64,000 nt of DNA from Herbiconiux solani NBRC 106740 (lineage in GTDB: Bacteria > Actinomycetota > Actinomycetes > Actinomycetales > Microbacteriaceae): assembly GCF_001571005.1 (NCBI RefSeq), contig NZ_BCST01000004.1:62001-126000 (forward strand), given 5' to 3'. A program made the position numbers and the translations under genes. This document shows, piece by piece, positions 8,033-16,877 of the stretch (within the stretch, counting starts at the first letter, position 1; the number at the start of each line of letters is the position of its first letter). Under the pieces are notes generated by a model that did not search any database, was not told the origin of the DNA, and saw only the letters and a list, made by a program, of their open reading frames with translations.

Positions 8033-8713
8033 ATGTCTGAGACCATCATCACCGTCGCCGGTCACGGCCGTCTGCGACGGAACCCGGAACGAGCCCGCGT
8101 GCGCATCGGCGTCGGCTTCGAGGGATCCAAGCGCGACAGCGTCCTGGCCGCCACCCGCGCGGCCCACGAATCGCTGACGGGCTCGCTCGAGTCCATCCTC
8201 GACGAGGTGAACGGACCGGTGGTCAACTGGCACTCCGAGCAGATTCGGGTCTGGGGTCAGCGCCCCTGGAGCCAGGACGGCACCCGCCTCCCGGTCGAGT
8301 TCCACAGCGCCGTCTTCGTCGACGCCGAGTTCGACGACTTCGAGGCGCTCTCCGAGTGGATCGACGTGGTCGCCATCCGCGAGGGCGTCGCCATCGACGG
8401 CATCGAGTGGCTCCTCTCCCGCGAGACCGAGGCCGTGCTGCACACCGAGGCCCGGCACGAGGCGATCGCGGATGCGCTGACCAAGGCCCGCGAGTACGCC
8501 GACGCCCTCGGGCTCGGAGAGCTCGCGGCACTCTCGATCTCCGACCCGGGCCTGCTCGACGACCCGGTCGCAGCCGGCGGTGGCCGGCCGATGGCGATGA
8601 TGGCCTCGGCCAAGTCCGTGCCGGGCGGCGGCGGGATGGAGCTCCGGCCCAGCGCGATCGAGATCGAGGCGGCCGTGCACGCGCGCTTCCGCGCCGAGAG
8701 CGGTCTCGTCTGA
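8033..8713 (+). CDS. SIMPL-domain (DUF541) protein
   Basis: 226 residues with the SIMPL pattern: an N-terminal ITVAGHGRLRRNPERARVRI strand pair, a long helical middle and a conserved alternation of strands (EYADALGLGELAALSISDPG). Unlike many SIMPL proteins it has no signal peptide, so it is probably cytoplasmic. Known relatives include IRAK1BP1 and oxidative-stress-associated bacterial proteins, but the biochemical role is undefined. The stop overlaps the start of the following SDR gene by one base (TGATG), so the two are co-translated. Confidence 0.8.
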   Translation: MSETIITVAGHGRLRRNPERARVRIGVGFEGSKRDSVLAATRAAHESLTGSLESILDEVNGPVVNWHSEQIRVWGQRPWSQDGTRLPVEFHSAVFVDAEFDDFEALSEWIDVVAIREGVAIDGIEWLLSRETEAVLHTEARHEAIADALTKAREYADALGLGELAALSISDPGLLDDPVAAGGGRPMAMMASAKSVPGGGGMELRPSAIEIEAAVHARFRAESGLV

Positions 8714-9648
8714 TGGCCGCCGTCTCCAACGCCCCCGCCCTGCCCGAGCTCTCCGGCCGCACCTACGTCGTCACCGGCGGCACGGGCGGCCTCGGCTACT
8801 GGGCCTCCGAGCAGCTCGCGGCCGCCGGAGCCACCGTGGTGGTCGCCGCCCGCAGCGCCGAGAAGGGCGCGGCCGCACTCGCGTCCCTCGAGCGCAACGT
8901 GCCGGGAGCCGACGCCCGGTTCGTTCGGGTGGATCTCGCCGATCTCGCGTCGGTCGAGGAAGGCGCCGCCGAACTCGCCGCGCTCCCCCGCATCGACGCC
9001 CTGATCGCCAACGCGGGCATCCTCTCGACCGGCGGCGGCCGCACCGAGACGGTCGACGGCTTCGAGACAATGATCGGTACCAACCTGCTCGGCCACTTCG
9101 CCCTGATCGGCCGGCTCCTCCCCGCCCTGCAGGCCAACGAGGGCGCCCGGGTCGTCAGTCTCGGCAGCATCAGCCACGAGTTCAATCAGCTCGACCTCGA
9201 CGACCTGCAGAGCGACCACGGCCGGTTCAAGCAGTTCGCCAGCTACGGCCGGTCGAAGCTCGCCGTGATGACCTTCGCGTTCGAGCTCGACCGGCGGCTG
9301 CGCGCGGCCGGCTCCACCCTGGCGAGCCTGGTCGCGCATCCCGGGTTCGCTCTCGACGAGCTCTCCCCGCACCGCGACATCCTGCCCGAACCGAAGACCG
9401 CCGGCACCCTGAAGCGCACGGCCTACCAGGTGGTCGCCCAGGGCAAGGATGCGGGCGCCTGGCCGATCGTCGCCGCCGCGACCGACCCGCAGGCGGCTGG
9501 GGGCCAGTACTGGGGCCCGGACGGCTGGCGGCAGCTGAAGGGCCGGCCTGCCGTGGTGACGGCGAAACCCTACTCCCGCGATCCCGCCGTCGGCCGCCCG
9601 CTGTGGGACGAGGCGGAGCGCCTCACCGGGGTGAGCTACGCGCTCTGA
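8713..9648 (+). CDS. Short-chain dehydrogenase/reductase
   Basis: 311-residue NAD(P)-dependent oxidoreductase resembling the retinol dehydrogenase/protochlorophyllide reductase-like SDRs. Cofactor motif VTGGTGGLGYWASEQL (about residues 18-33), NAGIL near 100, and the catalytic SYGRSKLAVM (Tyr-x3-Lys) near 177. The C-terminal part QYWGPDGWRQLKGRPAVV is shared with these larger SDRs. Start ATG 8713 overlaps the SIMPL stop. Substrate unknown. A second SDR of the same broad type lies at 32153. Confidence 0.88.
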   Translation: MAAVSNAPALPELSGRTYVVTGGTGGLGYWASEQLAAAGATVVVAARSAEKGAAALASLERNVPGADARFVRVDLADLASVEEGAAELAALPRIDALIANAGILSTGGGRTETVDGFETMIGTNLLGHFALIGRLLPALQANEGARVVSLGSISHEFNQLDLDDLQSDHGRFKQFASYGRSKLAVMTFAFELDRRLRAAGSTLASLVAHPGFALDELSPHRDILPEPKTAGTLKRTAYQVVAQGKDAGAWPIVAAATDPQAAGGQYWGPDGWRQLKGRPAVVTAKPYSRDPAVGRPLWDEAERLTGVSYAL

Positions 9649-9655
9649 GGCCTAG

Positions 9656-9710
9656 GCCCAGGCCGGGCCGACCCCGAGGTGGAGACCCTGGCTGGCGCCC
9701 AGGCCGAGCC
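9656..9710. repeat. Imperfect 14-bp direct repeat in convergent intergenic DNA
   Basis: GCCCAGGCCGGGCC at 9656-9669 and GCCCAGGCCGAGCC at 9697-9710, one mismatch, between the SDR stop and the smpB stop. No other element is visible in this 68-bp gap. Confidence 0.5.
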
Positions 9711-9716
9711 TTCGGG

Positions 9717-10193
9717 CTAGTCGCCCAGATTCCGGCGCCCCGAGATCGCCCGGTCGGCCTCGCGCTTGTCCTGCCGCTCCCGCAGCGCCTGACGCTTGTC
9801 GTACTCGCGCTTGCCCTTGGCGACCGCGAGCTCGACCTTGGCGCGCCCGTCGCTGAAGTAGAGCTTCAGCGGCACGAGCGTGTAGCCGCCCTCTTTGGTC
9901 TTGTTGTGGATCTTGAGGATCTGCTCCTTGTGCAGCAGCAGCTTGCGCTTACGCCGAGGCGGGTGGTTGTTCCACGTGCCCTGGTTGTACTCCGGGATGT
10001 GCACGGCATCCAGCCACGCCTCGCCCCCGTCGATGAAGGCATAGCCGTCGACCAGCGACGCCCGGCCCTCGCGCAGCGACTTCACCTCGGTGCCGGTGAG
10101 CACGAGGCCCGCCTCGTAGGTGTCTTCGATCGTGTAGTCGTGTCGCGCCTTGCGGTTGGTCGCGACGACCTTCTCTCCGCGTTCGCGTGGCAC
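9717..10193 (-). CDS. smpB: SsrA-binding protein SmpB
   Basis: 158-residue partner of tmRNA that places it in the ribosomal A site. The core is [20 protein letters not shown], then [15 protein letters not shown], and the C-terminal tail rich in Lys/Arg ([20 protein letters not shown]) that enters the mRNA channel. GTG 10193 is preceded by AGGAG. It follows ftsX on the same strand but a hairpin in the 77-nt gap suggests partly separate expression. The ssrA gene is 1.8 kb further on. Confidence 0.97.
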   Translation of the reverse strand: MPRERGEKVVATNRKARHDYTIEDTYEAGLVLTGTEVKSLREGRASLVDGYAFIDGGEAWLDAVHIPEYNQGTWNNHPPRRKRKLLLHKEQILKIHNKTKEGGYTLVPLKLYFSDGRAKVELAVAKGKREYDKRQALRERQDKREADRAISGRRNLGD

Positions 10194-10225
10194 GGTTCAC
10201 TCCTGGGGTCGGGGGCGGGAAACAG

Positions 10226-10258
10226 ATGATGGGCCGCCGGCATGCGGCAGCCCATCAT
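10226..10258 (-). terminator. Hairpin between ftsX and smpB
   Basis: ATGATGGGC (10226-10234) pairs with GCCCATCAT (10250-10258), with an inner CCG/CGG pair and a GCATG loop. It begins 12 nt after the ftsX stop and is followed on the minus strand by CTGTTTCCC, a weak U run. Confidence 0.55.
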
Positions 10259-10270
10259 TCTATGCCTGGT

Positions 10271-11185
10271 CTAGACCTTCAGGTAGCGCGTGATCGCGAA
10301 CTTCGCCGAGAGCGCAGCGAGCAGAGCTCCCATCACGATCAGCACCGGCGCCACCAGGAACGCGTCGCTCAGATCGACGAAGGAGGTGAACGGCAGGTTC
10401 ACGACGAGGTAGTCGCGCACGAAGAACTTGACGATCGCGACCATCGCGGCACCGGCGAGCACCGAGCCGATCAGCGACGCGATGATTCCCTCGAGGATGA
10501 ACGGGGTCTGGATGAACCGGTTCGACGCGCCCACCAGGCGCATGATCCCGATCTCCCGTCTCCTCGAGAACGCCGAGAGCCGGATCGTCGTGGCGATCAG
10601 CAGGACGGCGGCCACGAGCATGAGCGACGCGATGCCGATCGCCGTGTAGCTGGCGGCGTTCAGGATGGAGAAGATCTGCTCGAGGTAGCTCCGCTGATCG
10701 GTCACGCTGTCGACGCCCGGGAACCCTGAGAGGCTCTCGACCAGCACGTCGGACTGCGTCGGGTCCTTGAGGTTGACCCAGAAGGTCTCGTTCAGCAGGT
10801 CGGAGGTGACGTACTCGGTGACCGGATTGCCGGCGAACTGCTTCTGGAAGTTCTCGAACGCCTGCTGGTGATCCTCGAAGTAGAACTTGTCGATGAACGG
10901 GGAGAGCGTCGAGCCCTGGAGCTGCGCCTCCACGGCGTCCTTCTGGTCTTGATTGGCCTCGCCGCCGGCGCAGTTCTCGCCGCCGGAGGTCGCGGTGCAC
11001 ATGTAGACGGCGACCTGGGCCTTGTCGTACCAGAAGTTCTTCATCTGGCCGATCTGCATCTGCAGCAGGATCGCGGCGCCCACGAAGGTGAGCGAGATGA
11101 AGGTGACGAGGACGACGGAGACCACCATCGACACGTTGCGACGGAGGCCGGTGCCGACCTCGCCGAGGATCAGTGCGAATCTCAC
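10271..11185 (-). CDS. ftsX: Cell division ABC transporter permease FtsX
   Basis: 304-residue inner partner of FtsE; the complex activates peptidoglycan hydrolases (RipC-type NlpC/P60 in actinobacteria) at the septum. One N-terminal transmembrane helix ([20 protein letters not shown]), a large extracellular loop (about 50-170, with two cysteines in [16 protein letters not shown] probably forming a disulfide), then three C-terminal helices typical of FtsX. GTG start overlaps the ftsE stop by 4 nt (GTGA). Confidence 0.96.
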   Translation of the reverse strand: MRFALILGEVGTGLRRNVSMVVSVVLVTFISLTFVGAAILLQMQIGQMKNFWYDKAQVAVYMCTATSGGENCAGGEANQDQKDAVEAQLQGSTLSPFIDKFYFEDHQQAFENFQKQFAGNPVTEYVTSDLLNETFWVNLKDPTQSDVLVESLSGFPGVDSVTDQRSYLEQIFSILNAASYTAIGIASLMLVAAVLLIATTIRLSAFSRRREIGIMRLVGASNRFIQTPFILEGIIASLIGSVLAGAAMVAIVKFFVRDYLVVNLPFTSFVDLSDAFLVAPVLIVMGALLAALSAKFAITRYLKV

Positions 11186-12264
11186 GTCGTCGGCCCCACG
11201 TTCTGGTCGTTGTCGCGGGCGGCAGGGGCGCCGGGCGCGCGCAGGCCGAGCTTCTCGGCCAGGGTGAGCGACTCGGTGGCCGGGTCGCGAGGATCGGGTT
11301 GCTGCTGCTGCGGCGGCATCAGCGGGGCGACGGGCTGCGGCTGCGCGGGCTGCTGCTGGGGCGCGGATGCGGGCTGCTGATACTGCGGCACGGTCACCGG
11401 CTCTCGCACCTGCTCGGTCTCGGCCGGGTACTGCACCGGGGTCGAGGTGGTGACCGGCGGCAGCGGAGGAGCACTGCGCGGGGGCGTCACGTGGGGCTGG
11501 GCGGGCCCGGCCGGACGGACGAGACCCTCGGAGAGGGCGATCTCGGCGGTCAGCCCGGAGTCCTGCAGAGCGATCTCCGCGGTCATCCCGTAGCCGCCCT
11601 GGTCTTCGTCACGCACGATCTGCCCGCTGACGAGCTCGATCACGCGGCGCTTCATGTGGTCGACGATCGCGTTGTCGTGGGTTGCCATGACGACGGTCGT
11701 GCCGCCGGCGTTGATGCGCTCGAGCACGGTCATGATGCCCGCGCTGGTCGAGGGGTCGAGGTTTCCGGTCGGCTCGTCGGCCAGCAGGACGGCGGGCTTG
11801 TTGACCACCGCGCGGGCGATCGCCACGCGCTGCTGCTCGCCTCCCGAGAGCTCGTGCGGCAGCCGGTTCGCCTTCTCGGCGAGACCGACCATCTGCAGCA
11901 CGTCCGGGACGGCCTCCTGGATGAATCCGCGCGACTTTCCGATGACCTGCAGCGTGAACGCGACGTTGTCGAAGACGTTCTTGCCGGGCAGCAGGCGGAA
12001 GTCCTGGAAGACGACTCCGAGGTTGCGCCGGAAGTAGGGGACCTTGCGATTCGAGATCGCGTTCAGATCCTGCCCGAGCACGTGGATGTTGCCGGCGGTC
12101 GGCCTGTCCTCCTTGAGGATCAGGCGGAGGAAGCTCGACTTGCCCGAGCCCGAGGCGCCGACGAGGAAGACGAACTCCCCGCGGAGGATCTCGAGGTCGA
12201 CCGAGTTGAGTGCGGGCCGCTTCGTGCCCTTGTAGGTCTTGGTTACCTGATCAAACCGAATCAT
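11182..12264 (-). CDS. ftsE: Cell division ATP-binding protein FtsE with long Pro/Gln-rich tail
   Basis: ABC ATPase of the FtsEX complex. Walker [12 protein letters not shown] near residue 38, signature [14 protein letters not shown] near 140, Walker [13 protein letters not shown] near 160, switch His in TTVVMATHD near 195. The ATPase ends near residue 225, the normal length of FtsE (about 229); the remaining about 130 residues are a low-complexity tail rich in Pro, Gln, Val and Thr ([20 protein letters not shown]), not part of the fold. Transcribed from a -10 TAGAGT at 12274-12279, 9 nt before ATG 12264. Confidence 0.95.
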   Translation of the reverse strand: MIRFDQVTKTYKGTKRPALNSVDLEILRGEFVFLVGASGSGKSSFLRLILKEDRPTAGNIHVLGQDLNAISNRKVPYFRRNLGVVFQDFRLLPGKNVFDNVAFTLQVIGKSRGFIQEAVPDVLQMVGLAEKANRLPHELSGGEQQRVAIARAVVNKPAVLLADEPTGNLDPSTSAGIMTVLERINAGGTTVVMATHDNAIVDHMKRRVIELVSGQIVRDEDQGGYGMTAEIALQDSGLTAEIALSEGLVRPAGPAQPHVTPPRSAPPLPPVTTSTPVQYPAETEQVREPVTVPQYQQPASAPQQQPAQPQPVAPLMPPQQQQPDPRDPATESLTLAEKLGLRAPGAPAARDNDQNVGPTT

Positions 12265-12273
12265 GACGTGATG

Positions 12274-12279
12274 ACTCTA
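12274..12279 (-). promoter_or_regulatory. -10 box of ftsE
   Basis: TAGAGT on the minus strand, 9 nt before the ftsE ATG; would give a leader of only a few bases. Confidence 0.4.
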
Positions 12280-12353
12280 AGCAGGGCCCCGGCTAATCGA
12301 CCGCGCGACTCGCTGGACTCGCCGATTCATAGGATTCTTACGATCCGTCGGTG

Positions 12354-12368
12354 GGGGCGGCTCGCCCC
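12354..12368 (-). terminator. GC hairpin after prfB
   Basis: GGGGCG-GCT-CGCCCC, 6-bp stem with 3-nt loop, 8 nt after the prfB stop and upstream of the ftsE promoter; no clear U tract. Confidence 0.4.
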
Positions 12369-12375
12369 GCGAACC

Positions 12376-13482
12376 TCAGTCCTGCTTGCGCTTGCGCCAC
12401 TTGATCCCGGCGGCGATGAACCCGTCGAGGTCGCCGTCGAACACCGCGGAGGGGTTGTTGACCTCGAAATCCGTGCGCAGGTCTTTGACCATCTGGTACG
12501 GCGCCAGCACATAGCTGCGCATCTGGTCTCCCCAGCTGGCCGTGATCACGCCCGCGAGCTCCTTCTTCTGAGCCGCCTCCTGCTCACGCTGGATGATCAT
12601 CAGCCGCGACTGCAACACCCGGAGGGCTGCGGCGCGGTTCTGGATCTGGCTCTTCTCGTTCTGCATCGACACCACGGTGCCGGTGGGGAGGTGCGTGATG
12701 CGCACCGCGGAGTCGGTGGTGTTCACCGACTGGCCGCCGGGGCCGCTCGAGCGGAAGACGTCGACCCGGATGTCGCTCTCCGGGATCTCGATCACGCCCG
12801 CCTCCTCGATCAGCGGGATGACCTCGACGGCGGCGAAGCTGGTCTGGCGCTTACCGGCCGCCCCGAACGGGCTCATCCGCACCAGACGGTGGGTGCCGGC
12901 CTCGACGCTCAGGGTGCCGAAGGCGTAGGGGGCGTCGATCTCGAAGGTGGCGGACTTGATGCCCGCCTCCTCCGCGTAGCTCGTGTCCATCACCGTGGTG
13001 GAGTAGTTGTGCTTCTCGGCCCAGCGCAGGTACATCCGCATCAGCATCTCGGCGAAGTCGGCCGCGTCGACCCCGCCGGCACCCGAGCGGATGGTGATCA
13101 CGGCGGGCCTCGGATCGAACTCGCCGTTCAGCAGGGTCTGCACCTCGAGCTCGCCGAGCACCTTCTGGATGGCGGTCAGCTCGACCCGCGCCTCCTCGGC
13201 CGATTCCTCGTCGCCCGCCTCGTTCGCGAGCTCGACCAGCACCTCGAGATCGTCGAGCCGGCTCTGGATGCTCTCGATCTTCGCCAGCTCGCCCTGCCGG
13301 TGGCTGAGGGCGCTCGTGACCTTCTGCGCCTTCGCCGTGTCGTCCCACAGGTCGGGGACGCCGGCCTCCTCGCTGAGCCGCGCGATCTCGGCGGTCAGTG
13401 CGTCGACGTCGACCACCGATCGGATGTCGTCGAAGGTGCTTCGCAGCTGTGCGATCTGTTCTGAGAGGTCAATGTCCAACAT
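12376..13482 (-). CDS. prfB: Peptide chain release factor 2
   Basis: 368-residue RF2 that ends translation at UGA and UAA. It has the stop-recognition tripeptide SPF ([17 protein letters not shown]) and the catalytic GGQ ([20 protein letters not shown]). There is no in-frame TGA and no Shine-Dalgarno-like slip site near codon 25, so the autoregulatory +1 frameshift of enteric prfB is absent, as usual in actinobacteria. First gene of the conserved prfB-ftsE-ftsX-smpB block. Confidence 0.97.
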   Translation of the reverse strand: MLDIDLSEQIAQLRSTFDDIRSVVDVDALTAEIARLSEEAGVPDLWDDTAKAQKVTSALSHRQGELAKIESIQSRLDDLEVLVELANEAGDEESAEEARVELTAIQKVLGELEVQTLLNGEFDPRPAVITIRSGAGGVDAADFAEMLMRMYLRWAEKHNYSTTVMDTSYAEEAGIKSATFEIDAPYAFGTLSVEAGTHRLVRMSPFGAAGKRQTSFAAVEVIPLIEEAGVIEIPESDIRVDVFRSSGPGGQSVNTTDSAVRITHLPTGTVVSMQNEKSQIQNRAAALRVLQSRLMIIQREQEAAQKKELAGVITASWGDQMRSYVLAPYQMVKDLRTDFEVNNPSAVFDGDLDGFIAAGIKWRKRKQD

Positions 13483-13491
13483 CGTGCGCCC

Positions 13492-13497
13492 AGTCTA
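13492..13497 (-). promoter_or_regulatory. -10 box of prfB
   Basis: TAGACT on the minus strand, 9 nt before ATG 13482. Confidence 0.4.
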
Positions 13498-13522
13498 GCG
13501 GCGGGAAGGTAATTCACAGGCG

Positions 13523-13528
13523 TAAAGT
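13523..13528 (+). promoter_or_regulatory. -10 box of the MFS gene (leaderless)
   Basis: TAAAGT, 7 nt before ATG 13536; back to back with the prfB promoter in a 53-bp gap. Confidence 0.5.
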
Positions 13529-13535
13529 AGTTCAG

Positions 13536-14765
13536 ATGACGACCGTGACCGACGACTTCCGCTTCCGGTCGATCGCGCTCCCCGCACTGCTCCCGTCGCT
13601 CCTGTTCGGGATCGGCGAGGGAGCGGTCATCCCGGTCATCCCCGCCGTCGCCTCCTCGCTCGGTGCGGGCCTGGCCGGAGCCGGCCTGATCGCGGCGATG
13701 ATCGTCGTGGGGCAGCTGGCCGGCGACATCCCGAGCGGCTGGGTCGTCTCGAAGATCGGCGAACGGCGCTCGATGATCGCCGCCGCCATCCTGTCGATCG
13801 GCGCCGTGACGCTCGCCCTGTTCGCCGTGAACGCGGCGATGTTCGGGATCGCCATCTTCCTGCTCGGCCTGTCGGCGGCGGTCTTCGCCCTCGCCCGGCA
13901 GGCGTTCATGACCACCTTCGTGCCCGTCCGCATCCGGGCCCGCGCCCTCTCGACCCTCGGCGGCTCGTTTCGCGCGGGCTGGTTCATCGGGCCGTTTCTC
14001 GGTGCGCTGCTGATCGGGGTGACCGGGTCGGTGGAGACCGCGTTCCTCCTGCACATCCTCTGCGCCGTGATCGTGCTGGTCGTGCTCCTGGTGATGAACG
14101 ACCCGACCGAGACCATGACGCGGCCCGACACCGGGCAGCAGTTCGTGCAGGAGGAGTCCAGCGGACTGTTCCGCACCATCTGGGAGAACCGCGGAGTGCT
14201 GGTGCGCGTCGGGTCGGGTGCCGGCGTCGTGGGAGGTCTCCGTGCGAGCCGGCTCGCCATCCTGCCGCTCTGGGCCGTCAGCATCGGGCTGTCGGAGCAG
14301 ACCACCGCCCTCATCGTGGGCGTCGGTGCCGCCGCCGACTTCGCGCTCTTCTACACCAGTGGCCAGATCATGGACCGGTTCGGCCGGCTGTGGAGTGTCG
14401 TGCCCTCGATGATCGGGATGGGGCTGGCGCTCCTCACGCTCTCGTTCACGCACGATCTGCCCGGAGCGGTGCAGTGGTTCATCGTCGTCGCGATCGTCAT
14501 GGGCGTGGCGAACGGGGTCGGCAGCGGGATCATCATGACCCTCTCGGCCGATCTCGCCCCGAAGCGGGATCCCGCCCCCTTCCTCGGCGCGTTCCGGTTC
14601 ACGGCCGACGCGGGAGCAGCCCTCGCTCCGCTCGCCGTCTCGGCGATCGTCGCGGTCGCCTCCCTCTCGCTCGCGACCGGGATCGTGGGCGTCGTGGGGA
14701 TCGCGGGCGCCGGCATCCTCGCCCGCAACATCCCCCGTTATGTGCCCCACCGGAAGGCCGCCTGA
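13536..14765 (+). CDS. MFS transporter
   Basis: 409-residue major facilitator protein with about 12 hydrophobic segments. The loop 2-3 signature is recognisable as GWVVSKIGERRSMIAAAILS (G-x3-D/S-x2-G-x-R-R variant), with the internal repeat around YTSGQIMDRFGRLWSVVPSM. The type resembles small-drug/arabinose-efflux MFS members; no substrate can be assigned. Divergent from prfB, with its own leaderless promoter; downstream is the tRNA-Leu gene. Confidence 0.88.
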   Translation: MTTVTDDFRFRSIALPALLPSLLFGIGEGAVIPVIPAVASSLGAGLAGAGLIAAMIVVGQLAGDIPSGWVVSKIGERRSMIAAAILSIGAVTLALFAVNAAMFGIAIFLLGLSAAVFALARQAFMTTFVPVRIRARALSTLGGSFRAGWFIGPFLGALLIGVTGSVETAFLLHILCAVIVLVVLLVMNDPTETMTRPDTGQQFVQEESSGLFRTIWENRGVLVRVGSGAGVVGGLRASRLAILPLWAVSIGLSEQTTALIVGVGAAADFALFYTSGQIMDRFGRLWSVVPSMIGMGLALLTLSFTHDLPGAVQWFIVVAIVMGVANGVGSGIIMTLSADLAPKRDPAPFLGAFRFTADAGAALAPLAVSAIVAVASLSLATGIVGVVGIAGAGILARNIPRYVPHRKAA

Positions 14766-14839
14766 CCCGCCCACGGGTCGGTGCAGACGCGGCGGGACAC
14801 GCTCGGGAGTCTGCTGAAAAGCTGCCGAGGCCCAGCCCC

Positions 14840-14845
14840 TACACT
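14840..14845 (+). promoter_or_regulatory. -10 box of the tRNA-Leu gene
   Basis: TACACT 12 nt before the tRNA 5' end. Confidence 0.45.
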
Positions 14846-14857
14846 GGAATCCAGCGT

Positions 14858-14939
14858 GCGGGAGTGGTGAAATTGGCAGACACGCAGGATTTAGGTTCCT
14901 GTGCTTTCGAGCGTGAGGGTTCAAGTCCCTTCTCCCGCA
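14858..14939 (+). tRNA. tRNA-Leu (anticodon UAG)
   Basis: Class II tRNA of 82 nt. Acceptor GCGGGAG pairs with CTCCCGC; discriminator A at 14939; CCA is not encoded. The anticodon stem CAGGA/TCCTG encloses the loop TTTAGGT, giving anticodon TAG, which reads CUN leucine codons. A variable arm (TGCTTTCGAGCG) and the GGTTCAAGT T-arm complete it. Confidence 0.96.
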
Positions 14940-14964
14940 CTCCCCGACGACTGGAGAACCGACC

Positions 14965-15732
14965 GTGATCGCCGCTGCAGCACCTGCCGCCCTCATCCCC
15001 TGGCTCGACCCCAACACCCTGCTCGGCGGCGTGTTCGGGCCGGTGGCCCTCTTGATCGTGTGCGCGATCGTCTTCGCCGAGACGGGCCTGCTCGTCGGGT
15101 TCCTCCTCCCCGGCGACACCCTCCTGTTCTTCACGGGCGTGCTCGCCGTCAGCGGCAAGTTCGGCGTCGACATCTGGTGGGTCTGCCTCGGCATCTCGCT
15201 GGCCGCCTTCCTGGGCGGTGAGGTCGGGTATCTGATCGGTCACAAGTTCGGCCCGCGGGTGTTCGAACGCAAGGAGTCGGGGCTGTTCAGCGTGCGCAAC
15301 GTCGAGCGCACCAACGAGTTCTTCGAGCGCTTCGGCGGCTTCGCCGTGATCGTGGCGCGCTTCGTGCCGATCGTGCGCACCTTTGCCCCGATCGCCGCCG
15401 GCATCGGGCACATGAGCTACCGCCGCTACTCGCTCTACAACGCCATCGGCGCGCTGATCTGGGGCTCGGGCATCACGATGCTCGGCTTCGGGCTCGGCCA
15501 GATCCCGCTGGTCAAGGAGTTCGCCGAGAAGTACCTCGACCTGGTGCTCATCGCCGTGGTCGTGCTCACCGTGATCCCGACCGTGTTCCACTACGTGCGC
15601 ACCTCGCGCGAGGCCAAGCGCAACGCGCTGGCCGCCGACGCCGAAGAGGTCGAGGTGACCGGGGCCGCCGAGAAGCTCACCCTCGAGCCCGAGGTGTTCG
15701 GCAACGACCTCGACACGAACCCGCGCCCGTAA
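14965..15732 (+). CDS. DedA-family membrane protein
   Basis: 255-residue VTT/DedA protein. Hydrophobic segments are at about 20-45, 60-80, 135-165 and 185-205. The re-entrant regions contain FAETGLLVGFLLPGDTLLFF (Glu and Asp typical of DedA) and FGGFAVIVARFVPIVRTFAP (FxRxxPxxR motif, essential arginines). DedA proteins are involved in undecaprenyl phosphate recycling/membrane lipid flipping. The start is GTG 14965, 12 nt after a GGAG. It lies immediately behind the tRNA and may be co-transcribed with it. Confidence 0.93.
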   Translation: MIAAAAPAALIPWLDPNTLLGGVFGPVALLIVCAIVFAETGLLVGFLLPGDTLLFFTGVLAVSGKFGVDIWWVCLGISLAAFLGGEVGYLIGHKFGPRVFERKESGLFSVRNVERTNEFFERFGGFAVIVARFVPIVRTFAPIAAGIGHMSYRRYSLYNAIGALIWGSGITMLGFGLGQIPLVKEFAEKYLDLVLIAVVVLTVIPTVFHYVRTSREAKRNALAADAEEVEVTGAAEKLTLEPEVFGNDLDTNPRP

Positions 15733-15790
15733 CGTCACGAGCCGCGGGCGGGCAGGCGCGCTGGCTGTCGTCGCTCTGGACCGCCGCGCT

Positions 15791-16831
15791 CTAGAGGTGC
15801 GGCCGCTCCTCGTGCCGGGCGTGCTCGGCGGGTTCGAGCTGGAAGGTCGAGTGCTCGACGTCGAAGTGGGATGACAGGCACGCGCCCAGCGAGTCGAGCA
15901 GCGGCCCGGTCGCGCCTCGCTCGAACACCTGGCGCTCCACCACGACGTGCGACGAGAAGACGTACCGTCCCGAGGTGATGGCCCAGACGTGCACGTCGTG
16001 CACCTCGACCACGCCCGGCTCCTCCAGGATGTGCGAGCGGATGCCCTGCACGTCCATGTCGGACGGCGTCGACTGGTTGAGCACCGACACCACGTCCTTC
16101 AGCAGCGACACCGCGCGGGGCACGATCATGGCGGCGATCAGGAGCGACGCGATCGCATCCGCCCGCTCGAAGCCGGTGGTGAGGATGACGACGGCCGCGA
16201 TGATGACCGCGATCGACCCGAGAAGGTCGCCGAGCACCTCGAGGTAGGCGCCGCGCATGTTGATGGAGGTCTTGGCGCCACCACGGAGGATCATCAGGGA
16301 CGCGAAGTTGGCGACCAGACCGATCCCGGCGACGGCCAGCATGAGCCCGCCCTGCACCTCCCCCGGCTCGGAGGAGATCAGGCGCCCGACCGCCTCGAAG
16401 GTCACGAACGCCGCGACGACGATCAGGATGAGGCTGTTGATCAGGGCCCCGAACACCTCGGCGCGCTGGTAGCCGTAGCTGTGCCGCTCGTTCGCCGGGC
16501 GGGCCGCGACGATCGTGGCGATTAGGGCGATGATCAGGCCGATCAGATCGGAGAGCATGTGCCCGGCGTCGGCGAACAGCGACAGCGATCCCGAGAGCAG
16601 GGCACCGGCGGCCTCGACGACCAGGACGGTCGCGACGATCGCTATCGCGACGGTCAGGCGCCGGCGGTTCGCGCCCGAGCCGTGCGAGTGCGCGTGCGAG
16701 TGCGAATGCGATTGACCCGAGGTCGACGCTTTCGAGGATGCGGCGGGCGCGCCCGCGCGCGCGACATGCCCCGACGCCGGGCCGCAGCCGGCCGGGACGC
16801 CGTGCTCGTGCCGAGGGGTGTCGTCGCTCAT
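15791..16831 (-). CDS. Cation diffusion facilitator (zinc/cadmium exporter type)
   Basis: 346-residue CDF transporter. A histidine-rich N-terminal stretch (GQSHSHSHAHSHGSG, near residues 39-53) is followed by six transmembrane helices; the metal site shows in LFADAGHMLSDLIGL (HxxxD, helix 2) and LEVLGDLLGSIAVIIAA (helix 5 Asp). The cytoplasmic C-terminal domain has VHDVHVWAITSGRYVFSSH, the metal-sensing ferredoxin-like fold. Likely exports Zn2+/Cd2+/Co2+ in exchange for protons. I prefer ATG 16831 to GTG 16834 because it lies 7 nt from the -10 box. Confidence 0.93.
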   Translation of the reverse strand: MSDDTPRHEHGVPAGCGPASGHVARAGAPAASSKASTSGQSHSHSHAHSHGSGANRRRLTVAIAIVATVLVVEAAGALLSGSLSLFADAGHMLSDLIGLIIALIATIVAARPANERHSYGYQRAEVFGALINSLILIVVAAFVTFEAVGRLISSEPGEVQGGLMLAVAGIGLVANFASLMILRGGAKTSINMRGAYLEVLGDLLGSIAVIIAAVVILTTGFERADAIASLLIAAMIVPRAVSLLKDVVSVLNQSTPSDMDVQGIRSHILEEPGVVEVHDVHVWAITSGRYVFSSHVVVERQVFERGATGPLLDSLGACLSSHFDVEHSTFQLEPAEHARHEERPHL

Positions 16832-16838
16832 CACGACA

Positions 16839-16844
16839 ACGATA
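16839..16844 (-). promoter_or_regulatory. -10 box of the CDF gene (leaderless)
   Basis: TATCGT on the minus strand, 7 nt before ATG 16831. No metal-regulator palindrome is evident. Confidence 0.5.
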
Positions 16845-16877
16845 ACCGCCGGAAACCCGCCCCCGGCCGGTTCTCGC

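Noticed and set aside
11173-13464. A 763-codon open frame on the plus strand opposite ftsE and prfB
   Set aside because: It mirrors well-supported genes on the other strand and has no recognisable motif.
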